The position numbers were made by a program, and so were the translations under genes. From Bacillota bacterium (GTDB taxonomy: Bacteria; Bacillota_I; Bacilli_A; Erysipelotrichales; Erysipelotrichaceae), in the NCBI GenBank assembly GCA_021847325.1, contig JAJZTY010000004.1:1-43495 (forward strand): a stretch of DNA of 43,495 bases. The letters are read 5' to 3'. The first letter of the stretch is position 1. Every line of letters starts with the position of its first letter. This document shows positions 37,267 through 43,495 of the stretch, piece by piece. The notes under the pieces are model-generated. The model searched no databases. It was not told where the DNA came from and saw nothing but the letters and a program-made list of their open reading frames with translations.

Positions 37267-38116
37267 AATAAAAGTACCTGCAACGAGTGCGAATATTGGG
37301 CCTGGATTTGATTGTCTCGGATTAGCTCTTGATTTATATGCGAATTTTGAAGTGGATAGAAATAATGAGTATGAAATGGTAGGATTTGAATCAGTTAAAA
37401 ATATATTCTTAGATGCATACCAATATACATGTAATGTTAAAAAATGGGATGATGTTCCAATCAAATGTAAAATGATATCTGATATTCCTATGGCACGAGG
37501 ATTAGGTTCTAGTGCAGCATTAATTGTTGGTGGAATAGCTTGTGCAATGATTATTCATACTAATAAATTAGATAAAGAAGAATTAATTAATTTATCGAAT
37601 CAAATGGAAGGACATCCAGATAATGTTGTGCCTGCGATTATCGGAGGGTTGTGTGCCTCTAAGTTATACGGAAAGAATGTTGAGGTTATCCAATATAATA
37701 TTCATGAGCGATATCAATTTTCACTATTAATTCCTGATTTTGTGTTATCGACAGAATATAGTCGAAATATACTACCTAAAATGATTGATCGATCTATTGC
37801 AAGTTATAACCTATCACAAATACCTTTTTTGTTAGATGGTTTAATCAATGGTGATGCAAGGCGATTAAAACATGCATTAGTTGATAAGCTACATCAAGAT
37901 ATCCGTTTTACACTCAATACAGATTTTAGTGTTATTTGTGACCAGCTCAATAAATTAAATAGAATGTATTATCTTAGTGGTGCGGGACCAAGTATCATGA
38001 TCATACACGATGGAGTTGATAAAATAATACTTAATTTTGATAAAACAAAATCGAAATGGAGCCTAATACCGGTTAAAATAGATTTGAAAGGAATTGTTTG
38101 GTCCTATGAATCCTGA
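37259..38116 (+). CDS. thrB: Homoserine kinase
   Basis: A 285-residue GHMP kinase that phosphorylates homoserine for ThrC. Motifs: KVPATSANIGPGFDCLG at the N-terminus, the ATP-binding PMARGLGSSAALIVGG near 78-93 and the C-terminal LSGAGPSIMI near 240. All are intact. GGAG precedes the ATG, which lies inside thrC. Its stop overlaps the next gene by 11 bases. Confidence 0.96.
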   Translation: MIKIKVPATSANIGPGFDCLGLALDLYANFEVDRNNEYEMVGFESVKNIFLDAYQYTCNVKKWDDVPIKCKMISDIPMARGLGSSAALIVGGIACAMIIHTNKLDKEELINLSNQMEGHPDNVVPAIIGGLCASKLYGKNVEVIQYNIHERYQFSLLIPDFVLSTEYSRNILPKMIDRSIASYNLSQIPFLLDGLINGDARRLKHALVDKLHQDIRFTLNTDFSVICDQLNKLNRMYYLSGAGPSIMIIHDGVDKIILNFDKTKSKWSLIPVKIDLKGIVWSYES

Positions 38117-38543
38117 GTTTCTTATTATTAATAAAAAATTAGTATCTGAAACATATATAAAGGTGATTGAAGCACGAGAGTTAGTAATGAATCATCATGT
38201 TAAAGATATAAGTGAAGCGTGTAAGCGTCTTGGTTTATCTCGCTCAAGTTATTACAAATATAAAGATTTAGTATATCGCTTAGATGAAATTCGAATGACT
38301 CGAAAGGCTATATTATCTTTATTGTTAGATCATTATCAAGGAGTTCTTTCTGAAGTTTTGAAGATGATCGCTTTTACAAATGCAAATGTATTAACTCTAA
38401 CTCAAAATTATCCAATTCATGATAAGGCTTCAGTTGTAATAATGTTAGACATCTTGGAAATGCATGGAACATTAGAAGAGTTGTTAAATCAATTAAAAAG
38501 TATTAAAGGTGTGAGCAATATTCAACTCTTAGATTTAGAATAA
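38106..38543 (+). CDS. pheB: ACT-domain regulatory protein, PheB-like (UPF0735)
   Basis: A 145-residue protein. Residues about 30-60 form a helix-turn-helix-like segment (DISEACKRLGLSRSSYYKYKD), and 65-145 an ACT domain with the pattern LSLLLDHYQGVLSEVLKMIA, then NVLTLTQNYPIHDKASVVIML. This is the UPF0735 layout, in which the Bacillus member is called PheB; such genes often accompany hom and thr genes. Ligand and role are not established. It is the likely partner supplying amino-acid sensing to this cluster, which is inference. I chose the ATG at 38106; the frame also opens at a TTG 12 bases upstream. It overlaps thrB by 11 bases. Confidence 0.88.
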   Translation: MNPEFLIINKKLVSETYIKVIEARELVMNHHVKDISEACKRLGLSRSSYYKYKDLVYRLDEIRMTRKAILSLLLDHYQGVLSEVLKMIAFTNANVLTLTQNYPIHDKASVVIMLDILEMHGTLEELLNQLKSIKGVSNIQLLDLE

Positions 38544-38548
38544 AAAAC

Positions 38549-38631
38549 TGATTTAAATAAAATGAACCTCTTTTCTATTAGTAATCACTTTTTTATTGTG
38601 TCTACTATTTGGGGTTCATTTCAATAAATCA
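38549..38631. repeat. 83-base imperfect inverted repeat; probable bidirectional terminator, possibly a MITE-like remnant
   Basis: Between convergent genes. The arms match in blocks: TGATTTA (38549-38555) with TAAATCA (38625-38631), AAATGAACC (38560-38568) with GGTTCATTT (38613-38621), TAGTA (38579-38583) with TACTA (38603-38607), and CAC with GTG around the centre. An A run precedes it and TTTTTC follows, so it could stop transcription both ways. The inner arm read on the minus strand, AAATGAACCCCAAATAGTAG then ACAC, resembles the end sequences of IS3-family (IS150-group) elements. No transposase is present. Confidence 0.6.
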
Positions 38632-38644
38632 ATTTTTCTTTAAT

Positions 38645-40714
38645 TTAGTCTAGTAAGAATAATAAATCTAAATAACTAGGGAATGGATACATTTGTCTTG
38701 GTAGTACAAGTTCAAGTTTATCGACATCTTCACGAATTGAATCAAATAGAGGGAATACCTTATGTCTTAGTGTTAATCCTTCTTCTTTTAGTGAATCAAT
38801 GTGATGAGTATCAGCTAAATTATCTTTTAATTGAGTTAGTTTAGCATCAATTGAATCAATTAAACGAATAAGAGTGTCGATTTGGCGACTATAATAAGCA
38901 ATGTCTTTTAATCCAATAATTGAATTTAAATAAATAGTTGTCTGAGGAAGTACTTCACGTTCCACCATACGAATTAGGGTTTTAGCTTCAACTTGGATTG
39001 TTTTAATATATTGTTCATAAAGGATATCAGAACGAGCTTCTAATTCATCAATTGAGAATACCGCATTTCGTTCAAATAGTTTTCGAGCTTTATCATCATC
39101 TAAGAACTCAATTGCTTCAACAAACGATTTGATATTTGGTAATCCACGTTCTGCCGCTTCTATAACCCAATCATTAGAATATCCATCACCACTGAACAAT
39201 ACACGATGATGTTTACGCATGATTTCTTGAATAATTTTTAGTGCTTCATCACGGACATCTTGAAGATATTTGAAATCGTCTAGTCGATCTGCGATGCCTT
39301 TTAATGAGTCAGCAACAATCGTGCTTATAACGGTATTCGCAAAAGAAGCGGATAATGAAGAACCTAACATTCTAAGTTCAAACTTATTGCCTGTAAAAGC
39401 GAATGGAGATGTACGGTTACGATCAGTATTATCCTTTGGCATATAGGATAGATTACCTAATGCATACTTAGCACTTTCTTTATTTGTTTTAGTGACTTTT
39501 TTATCTGCAAGATTTAATAAAATGCTTTCAACCACATCTCCCATAAAGACAGAGATTATAGCCGGAGGAGCTTCGTTTGCGCCTAAACGATGATCATTAC
39601 CAGGGCCTGATGCGGCTAAACGAATTAACTCTGGGAACTCATCGATTGCCTTAATAATAGCAGAAGCGAACAACAAGAAACGAATATTCTCATGTGGTTT
39701 GTCACCAGGTTCTAATAGATTTTGACCATCATCTGTAATCAAAGACCAGTTATTATGTTTACCGGATCCATTGATTCCTTTAAATGGTTTTTCGTGTAAT
39801 AAACAAGCTAAGTCATGTTTAATAGCGATTTTCTTTAATAAATCCATTAAGATTTGGTTTTGATCAACAGCGATATTAGCTTCTGCGAAGATGACTGAGA
39901 ATTCAAATTGTCCTGGCGCAACTTCATTGTGTTCAACTTTTGAGAATACACCAACTTTCCATAATTCTGTATTAACTTCATCCATGTATGCTTTTACACG
40001 AGCAGGGATTGATCCAAAATAATGATCTTCAAATTCTTGACCACGAGGGGCACTTGCGCCAAGAAGTGTTCTTCCAGTTAATAATAAATCCTTGCGTTGT
40101 TCATACATGGATTTATCGACTAGGAAGTATTCTTGTTCAAGTCCAACAGATAATTTTACATGTTTGACTTGTTTATCTCCTAAGGCTTGTACGACACGAC
40201 TTGCCTCTGTGCTTAAGCGATCAAGTGCTTTTAATAATGGAGCTTTTTGATCAAGAGGTTCACCATTGTATGATACGAAAATAGATGGGATACATAAGAC
40301 ATTATCACGAATGAAAGCAGGAGAACTGATATCCCAATAAGTGTATCCTCGTGCTTCGAATGTAGCACGTAATCCGCCACTTGGGAAACTAGAACCATCG
40401 GTTTCACCCTTGATCAATCCTTTACCTGAAAATTGAGCAAGAGCACTTCCATCCTTCGCTACTTCTAAGAAACTATCATGTTTTTCTGCGGTTTGTCCTG
40501 TGAGTGGTTGAAACCAATGAGTGTAGTGTGTAGCGCCTAACTCCATTGCCCAAGTCTTCATCGCATGTGCAATCGCATCTGCAGTACTACGATCTAATGC
40601 GCTTTCTTTTACAAGAGCAGTTTTCCAACTCGTATAAACCGGATAAGGTAATCTTTCACGCATTAATTTTTCGCCAAATAAATGAATTCCAAAATCATCA
40701 AAAGGGTGTGACAT
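38645..40714 (-). CDS. glnN: Glutamine synthetase type III
   Basis: A 689-residue enzyme making glutamine from glutamate, ammonia and ATP. Length and sequence belong to the GSIII (GlnN) family: N-terminal FGEKLMRERLPYPVYTSWK, GGLRATFEARGYTYWDISSP near 110-129, EQEYFLVD near 180, NGSGKHNNWSL near 315, and PGNDHRLGANEAPPAIIS near 370. GSIII forms a dodecamer and is common in Bacteroidetes, cyanobacteria and some Firmicutes. AAGGAG precedes the ATG. It is transcribed from its own promoter after the nifU terminator. A palindromic region lies upstream that might bind a nitrogen regulator. Confidence 0.95.
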   Translation of the reverse strand: MSHPFDDFGIHLFGEKLMRERLPYPVYTSWKTALVKESALDRSTADAIAHAMKTWAMELGATHYTHWFQPLTGQTAEKHDSFLEVAKDGSALAQFSGKGLIKGETDGSSFPSGGLRATFEARGYTYWDISSPAFIRDNVLCIPSIFVSYNGEPLDQKAPLLKALDRLSTEASRVVQALGDKQVKHVKLSVGLEQEYFLVDKSMYEQRKDLLLTGRTLLGASAPRGQEFEDHYFGSIPARVKAYMDEVNTELWKVGVFSKVEHNEVAPGQFEFSVIFAEANIAVDQNQILMDLLKKIAIKHDLACLLHEKPFKGINGSGKHNNWSLITDDGQNLLEPGDKPHENIRFLLFASAIIKAIDEFPELIRLAASGPGNDHRLGANEAPPAIISVFMGDVVESILLNLADKKVTKTNKESAKYALGNLSYMPKDNTDRNRTSPFAFTGNKFELRMLGSSLSASFANTVISTIVADSLKGIADRLDDFKYLQDVRDEALKIIQEIMRKHHRVLFSGDGYSNDWVIEAAERGLPNIKSFVEAIEFLDDDKARKLFERNAVFSIDELEARSDILYEQYIKTIQVEAKTLIRMVEREVLPQTTIYLNSIIGLKDIAYYSRQIDTLIRLIDSIDAKLTQLKDNLADTHHIDSLKEEGLTLRHKVFPLFDSIREDVDKLELVLPRQMYPFPSYLDLLFLLD

Positions 40715-40740
40715 CGTTTTTTCTCCTTAAATATGTCTCT

Positions 40741-40768
40741 ATTCTAGCGATAAAATTGGAAATGTAAA
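40741..40768 (-). promoter_or_regulatory. Promoter of glnN
   Basis: On the minus strand TTTACA (plus 40763-40768), a 16-base spacer, TAGAAT (plus 40741-40746). The leader is about 20 bases and carries AAGGAG. Confidence 0.7.
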
Positions 40769-40781
40769 GAAAAATTGAAAA

Positions 40782-40849
40782 AATATTTAAAAAATCGCAA
40801 AAAATTTCTAAAATTTGCGTAAATATTGAAAAATGTAATTAATTTCACA
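40782..40849. promoter_or_regulatory. Nested palindromes upstream of glnN
   Basis: AATATTTA (40782-40789) and TAAATATT (40820-40827) enclose CGCAAA (40796-40801) and TTTGCG (40814-40819). Just beyond is TGTAATTAATTTCACA (40834-40849). This has the arms of a GlnR/TnrA box (TGTnA...TnACA) but a 6-base gap instead of 7. The region is very AT-rich, so chance symmetry is possible. They lie 14-81 bases upstream of the -35 box. Confidence 0.35.
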
Positions 40850-40867
40850 GTTTTTAATATAAATTAT

Positions 40868-40894
40868 AAAAAAAAGACTAGATTTCTCTAGTCT
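40868..40894 (-). terminator. Terminator of the yuiD-like/nifU operon
   Basis: On the minus strand AGACTAGA, loop GAAA, TCTAGTCT, then TTTTTTT. The stem is perfect (8 bp, plus 40875-40882 and 40887-40894), and it overlaps the nifU stop codon. Confidence 0.9.
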
Positions 40895-41118
40895 ACAACA
40901 ATTACTTCTGTTACTCCTAATACTTCTTCGATGAGTAAGGTTTCTACTCCCATCTTAATTGTGACATCAATAGCACTACAACCAACACATGCCCCAAAGA
41001 CGCGCACATAAACACGACCTTCTTCATCGATACTTACAAATTCAACGTCTCCACCATCTCTTTGAAGATAGGGACGGATTTTATCTAATACATCTTTTAC
41101 TTCTTTTTCTATATTCAT
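40888..41118 (-). CDS. NifU-like iron-sulfur scaffold (NifU C-terminal domain)
   Basis: A 76-residue protein equal to the NifU C-terminal domain alone, like YutI of Bacillus. The two cluster-binding cysteines are in GACVGCSAID near residues 43-52 (CxxC). N-terminal VLDKIRPYLQRDGGDVEFV is also typical. It probably carries or transfers Fe-S clusters in the cytoplasm. It starts seven bases after the membrane-protein gene on the same strand, so the two are likely co-transcribed. In Firmicutes yuiD and yutI do not share a known function. Confidence 0.93.
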   Translation of the reverse strand: MNIEKEVKDVLDKIRPYLQRDGGDVEFVSIDEEGRVYVRVFGACVGCSAIDVTIKMGVETLLIEEVLGVTEVIVVD

Positions 41119-41125
41119 GTCAATA

Positions 41126-41581
41126 TCATCTCATAAAGAACATAATTGAGGCAACCAATAAGCCCAAGATGGCACCACCAAATACTTCAAACCATTGGTG
41201 ACCCAATACTTCTTTTACTTTCAATAAATAAACCGGATCATCTAACTTAATAGTAGTCAAAGTCTGTATATCTCTAATTAACTGTTGTGTAATCTGAATA
41301 TTTCGACCTGCGTAATAGCGTACATTTGCGGCATCATACATTACAATCAAACTAAATATTAATACGACTGCGAAAAGAGTTGATGAGAACTTCTCTTGAA
41401 TACCAACAGCCAAGCATAAAGCTGAAACCATTGATGTATGTGAAGAGGGGAACCCACCACTATCAATTAGGAGTCTTATTTCCCACTTTCCAGTACGATA
41501 GTATCGAAATAAGGGTTTGATAATTTGCGCAATCAAGTTTGCGGAGATTGCGGCCCAGAATGGATATAGATTACCTAACAT
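41126..41581 (-). CDS. Divergent PAP2-family membrane protein (YuiD/DUF212)
   Basis: A 151-residue membrane protein with about four hydrophobic segments. The phosphatase-like mark SGGFPSSHTSMVSAL near 41-55 and YDAANVRYYAGRN near 84-96 identify the DUF212 family, which resembles acid phosphatases of the PAP2 type. YuiD is the Bacillus member; substrate not established. GAGGTAG precedes the ATG and an extended -10 box lies 17 bases upstream of the start, back-to-back with that of the S1-domain gene. Confidence 0.9.
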   Translation of the reverse strand: MLGNLYPFWAAISANLIAQIIKPLFRYYRTGKWEIRLLIDSGGFPSSHTSMVSALCLAVGIQEKFSSTLFAVVLIFSLIVMYDAANVRYYAGRNIQITQQLIRDIQTLTTIKLDDPVYLLKVKEVLGHQWFEVFGGAILGLLVASIMFFMR

Positions 41582-41598
41582 AGCTACCTCGCCTCGAT

Positions 41599-41633
41599 AT
41601 TATATCACATTACAAAAAGTCATGTGCTATAAT
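41599..41633. promoter_or_regulatory. Divergent extended -10 promoters, yuiD-like gene and S1 gene
   Basis: Minus strand TGaTATAAT (TATAAT at plus 41599-41604). Plus strand TGcTATAAT (TATAAT at 41628-41633). Neither has a good -35 box. The two starts diverge within about 35 bases. Confidence 0.6.
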
Positions 41634-41655
41634 TATTTAGCCGGAGGAATCTTTA

Positions 41656-42021
41656 ATGGTGTATCATGTTGGACAAGTAGTAGAAGGTCAAATAACTGGA
41701 ATAAAACCATATGGGGCTTTTGTGAGTATCGACGCACAGACATCAGGATTGATTCATATCTCTGAGTTATCGGATGGATTTGTGAAAGATGTAGAAATGT
41801 TCGTGAAGTTGGGTGAAAAGGTAAAACTTAAAGTGCTTGAGATAGATCCTCAAAATAAGCAATTACGTTTGTCACTCAAAGCTGTTCAATCTAATTCACG
41901 AAAATCAAGACCTCGTATCAAACCTGTTATCAAACTAAGAGAGAAAATCGGATTTGCCTCATTAAAGGCACAATTGAATGATTGGATAAAGGACGCAAAA
42001 AAGGAGAAAAGCCATGATTAA
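41656..42021 (+). CDS. Small S1-domain RNA-binding protein (GSP13/CvfD-like)
   Basis: A 121-residue protein with one S1 domain (about 1-75): VGQVVEGQITGIKPYGAFVSI, then SGLIHISELSDGFV and KLKVLEIDPQNKQLRLSLK. A basic linker (SRKSRPRIKP) follows and a short amphipathic C-terminus. It resembles YugI (general stress protein 13) of Bacillus and CvfD of streptococci, which bind ribosomes or RNA and affect expression after transcription. GGAGG precedes the ATG. The last eight bases overlap pgi. The neighbour of yugI-like genes in other Firmicutes is also often pgi. Confidence 0.9.
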   Translation: MVYHVGQVVEGQITGIKPYGAFVSIDAQTSGLIHISELSDGFVKDVEMFVKLGEKVKLKVLEIDPQNKQLRLSLKAVQSNSRKSRPRIKPVIKLREKIGFASLKAQLNDWIKDAKKEKSHD

Positions 42022-43288
42022 ATTAGATTTATCATATGCTCATGTTGAGAATGAGTTCGCAAATTACCAAAAAGAAGTTTCACATTATCATAAACAATTA
42101 GTAGATAAAACAGGATTGGGTAATGATTATGTTGGATGGTATACTTGGCCAACGAATTACGATAAGACTGAGTTTGAAAAAGTTAAAGAATTAGCTAAAA
42201 TGATTCGTGAAAATGCGGATACATTAATTGTTTGTGGAATTGGTGGATCTTATTTAGGATCAAGAGCAGCAATTGAAATGGTTCAAGGTTTATTCCCAAA
42301 ACGAGATATTGATATTTATTTCGTGGGAAATACTTTTTCTTCAACTTACATAATTCAACTTTTAGAAAAAGTTAAAGATCGTAATGTTTATGTGAATGTC
42401 ATTTCTAAATCGGGAACTACAACTGAAACTGCAATGGCGTTTAGATTATTCAAACATTTCTTAGAAAATAAATATGGTGCTGAAGAAGCACGTAAACGTA
42501 TTATCGCAACAACCGATAAAGCACGTGGTACACTTAAGAATTTCGCGACCAATATGGGATATGAAACTTTAACAATTCCTGATGATATTGGTGGTCGTTA
42601 TTCTGTATTAACATCTGTAGGACTATTACCGATTGCGGTCGCAGGTTTAGATATTGATGCGATGATGAAGGGTGCATTTGATGCGTCAGTTGCTTATGCA
42701 AGTGAAGAAATTGAAAAGAATGATGCCTATAAATATGCAGTTAGTCGTCGAGTTTTAGAGAAACAAGGCAAAAATATTGAGTTATTTGTGAGTTATGAAT
42801 CTCATTTGGCGATGTTAGCTGAATGGTGGAAACAACTCTTTGGTGAATCAGAAGGTAAAGAGGATAAAGGTTTATTCCCAGCTTCTGTCAATTTCTCAAC
42901 TGATTTACATAGTATGGGTCAATTTGTTCAAGAAGGATCTAAAGATTTATTTGAAACTCTTGTTTTAATTGATAAACCTAATTTGGATGCGGTATTCCCA
43001 AGTGATAAAGATGATTATGACCAAATGAATTACTTAAGTGGTAAGACATTAGATCAAGTCAATAAATCTGCAGCTTTAGGAACATTACAAGCGCATCATG
43101 ATGAAGGTGGTATACCAAATATCATCTTAAATCTAGAAGAAACAAGTGCATATAGTTTTGGGTATTTAGCTCAGTTTATGTTTATAGCATGTGGAATGTC
43201 CGTTTATCTTCTTGGTGTAAATCCATTTAATCAACCAGGTGTTGAAGTCTATAAGAAGAATATGTTTAGATTATTAGGTAAAAAATAA
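42014..43288 (+). CDS. pgi: Glucose-6-phosphate isomerase
   Basis: A 424-residue glycolytic enzyme that interconverts glucose 6-phosphate and fructose 6-phosphate. Marks: VCGIGGSYLGSRAAIE near 72-87, ISKSGTTTETA near 132-142, the signature near GGRYSVLTSVGLLP and the catalytic Glu and His regions GESEGKEDKGLFP and HHDEGGIP. Length is slightly shorter than the usual 445-450 of Gram-positive forms. GGAG precedes the ATG, which lies inside the S1-domain gene, so translation may be coupled. A strong terminator follows. Confidence 0.97.
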   Translation: MIKLDLSYAHVENEFANYQKEVSHYHKQLVDKTGLGNDYVGWYTWPTNYDKTEFEKVKELAKMIRENADTLIVCGIGGSYLGSRAAIEMVQGLFPKRDIDIYFVGNTFSSTYIIQLLEKVKDRNVYVNVISKSGTTTETAMAFRLFKHFLENKYGAEEARKRIIATTDKARGTLKNFATNMGYETLTIPDDIGGRYSVLTSVGLLPIAVAGLDIDAMMKGAFDASVAYASEEIEKNDAYKYAVSRRVLEKQGKNIELFVSYESHLAMLAEWWKQLFGESEGKEDKGLFPASVNFSTDLHSMGQFVQEGSKDLFETLVLIDKPNLDAVFPSDKDDYDQMNYLSGKTLDQVNKSAALGTLQAHHDEGGIPNIILNLEETSAYSFGYLAQFMFIACGMSVYLLGVNPFNQPGVEVYKKNMFRLLGKK

Positions 43289-43293
43289 GAGAT

Positions 43294-43320
43294 GGTTGCT
43301 AGAAATAGCAACCTTTTTTT
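43294..43320 (+). terminator. Terminator of pgi
   Basis: GGTTGCTA (43294-43301), GAAA tetraloop, TAGCAACC (43306-43313), seven T to 43320. Confidence 0.93.
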
Positions 43321-43331
43321 AGTTATAACAT

Positions 43332-43358
43332 AAAGAAAGCGTGAATTGAATCACGCTT
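43332..43358 (-). terminator. Terminator of the right-edge minus-strand gene
   Basis: On the minus strand AAGCGTGA, loop TTCAAT, TCACGCTT, then TCTTT. The stem is perfect over 8 bp (plus 43337-43344 and 43351-43358) and touches the stop codon of the partial gene. Confidence 0.7.
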
Positions 43359-43494
43359 ATCGATATAATCTTGATTGATCTTGTATATCTTTACTATGCA
43401 CTACACTAAATCCAGCACTTCCTTTTGATTCGGTATTTGATGGAGCTTTATCTAATTCATAGACCCATACTGCATCTATCACATCATTAGGATT
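43357..43494 (-). CDS. Unrecognised protein, 3' end only
   Basis: An open frame enters the window from the right on the minus strand and ends at TAA (plus 43357-43359), giving the last 45 residues. They read NPNDVIDAVWVYELDKAPSN and continue TESKGSAGFSVVHSKDIQDQ to the end, LYR. The frame is followed at once by a terminator hairpin, which supports a real gene end. I do not recognise the family: there is no membrane segment, no cysteine and no known motif in this part. The gene's start and the bulk of the protein are outside the window. Confidence 0.6.
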   Translation of the reverse strand, partial: NPNDVIDAVWVYELDKAPSNTESKGSAGFSVVHSKDIQDQSRLYR

Positions 43495-43495
43495 C

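Noticed and set aside
40834-40849. A true GlnR box before glnN
   Set aside because: Arms match TGTnA and TnACA but the gap is six bases rather than seven and the site is far upstream of the -35 box. Kept only as a weak possibility.

Overview
The window is an ordinary, gene-dense stretch of a low-G+C Gram-positive (Firmicutes) chromosome. TGA is used as a stop codon (for example hrcA, rlmN, thrB), which argues against a Mycoplasma-type code. RNase J, HrcA/CIRCE, the PrkC/Stp kinase-phosphatase pair, RqcH, a LiaF-like protein and a type III glutamine synthetase together fit a Firmicute near the Erysipelotrichia. That placement is inference from gene content and order; no 16S gene is present. 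I see no prophage, CRISPR array, tRNA, rRNA or intact insertion sequence, and no gene-free stretch above about 300 bases.

Layout. 1-2300: 3' end of leuS, a small membrane protein, a metallophosphoesterase-fold protein with a damaged active site, and a LiaF-like membrane protein. 2270-4579 (minus): def-rnjA. 4807-7003: ftsW-rsmD-coaD. 7026-14265: heat-shock block hrcA-grpE-dnaK-dnaJ-clpB, preceded by two CIRCE operators. 14295-16229: flippase-like membrane protein, tiny lipoprotein and YgjP-type metalloprotease. 16217-17860 (minus): rqcH, divergent from gmk. 18550-27492: priA-rsmB, then rlmN-stp-prkC-rsgA-rpe-thiN. 27519-27707 (minus): rpmB. 27846-30167: ftsA-ftsZ, away from the rest of the division cluster. 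30235-33239: nadE and an AI-2E-family permease. 33278-38543: threonine block, hom-lysC (minus) divergent from thrC-thrB-ACT regulator (plus). 38645-41581 (minus): type III glutamine synthetase, NifU-like scaffold and YuiD-type membrane protein. 41656-43288: small S1-domain protein coupled to pgi. The right edge holds the 3' end of an unrecognised minus-strand gene.

How the parts work together. The heat-shock block is a self-regulated chaperone operon: HrcA should bind the CIRCE sites at its own promoter, and ClpB and DnaK/J form a disaggregation team. The rlmN-to-thiN run joins ribosome maturation (RlmN, RsgA) with cell-wall-sensing phosphorylation (PrkC/Stp). The threonine block holds aspartate kinase, homoserine dehydrogenase, threonine synthase and homoserine kinase on two divergent transcripts; two shared intermediate steps (aspartate-semialdehyde dehydrogenase, and anything upstream of aspartate) are not in the window.

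The most notable signal is at promoters. Several first genes of transcription units (priA, rlmN, ftsW, hom, the metallophosphoesterase gene, and less clearly two others) have a -10 box, often of the extended TGn type, ending only 6-10 bases before the ATG and no Shine-Dalgarno sequence. This suggests leaderless mRNAs. Other points are the tandem CIRCE operators, degenerate motifs in the phosphoesterase and in FtsA, the eroded ACT tail of Hom beside a free-standing ACT protein, and an 83-base imperfect inverted repeat between the ACT gene and the glutamine synthetase gene.
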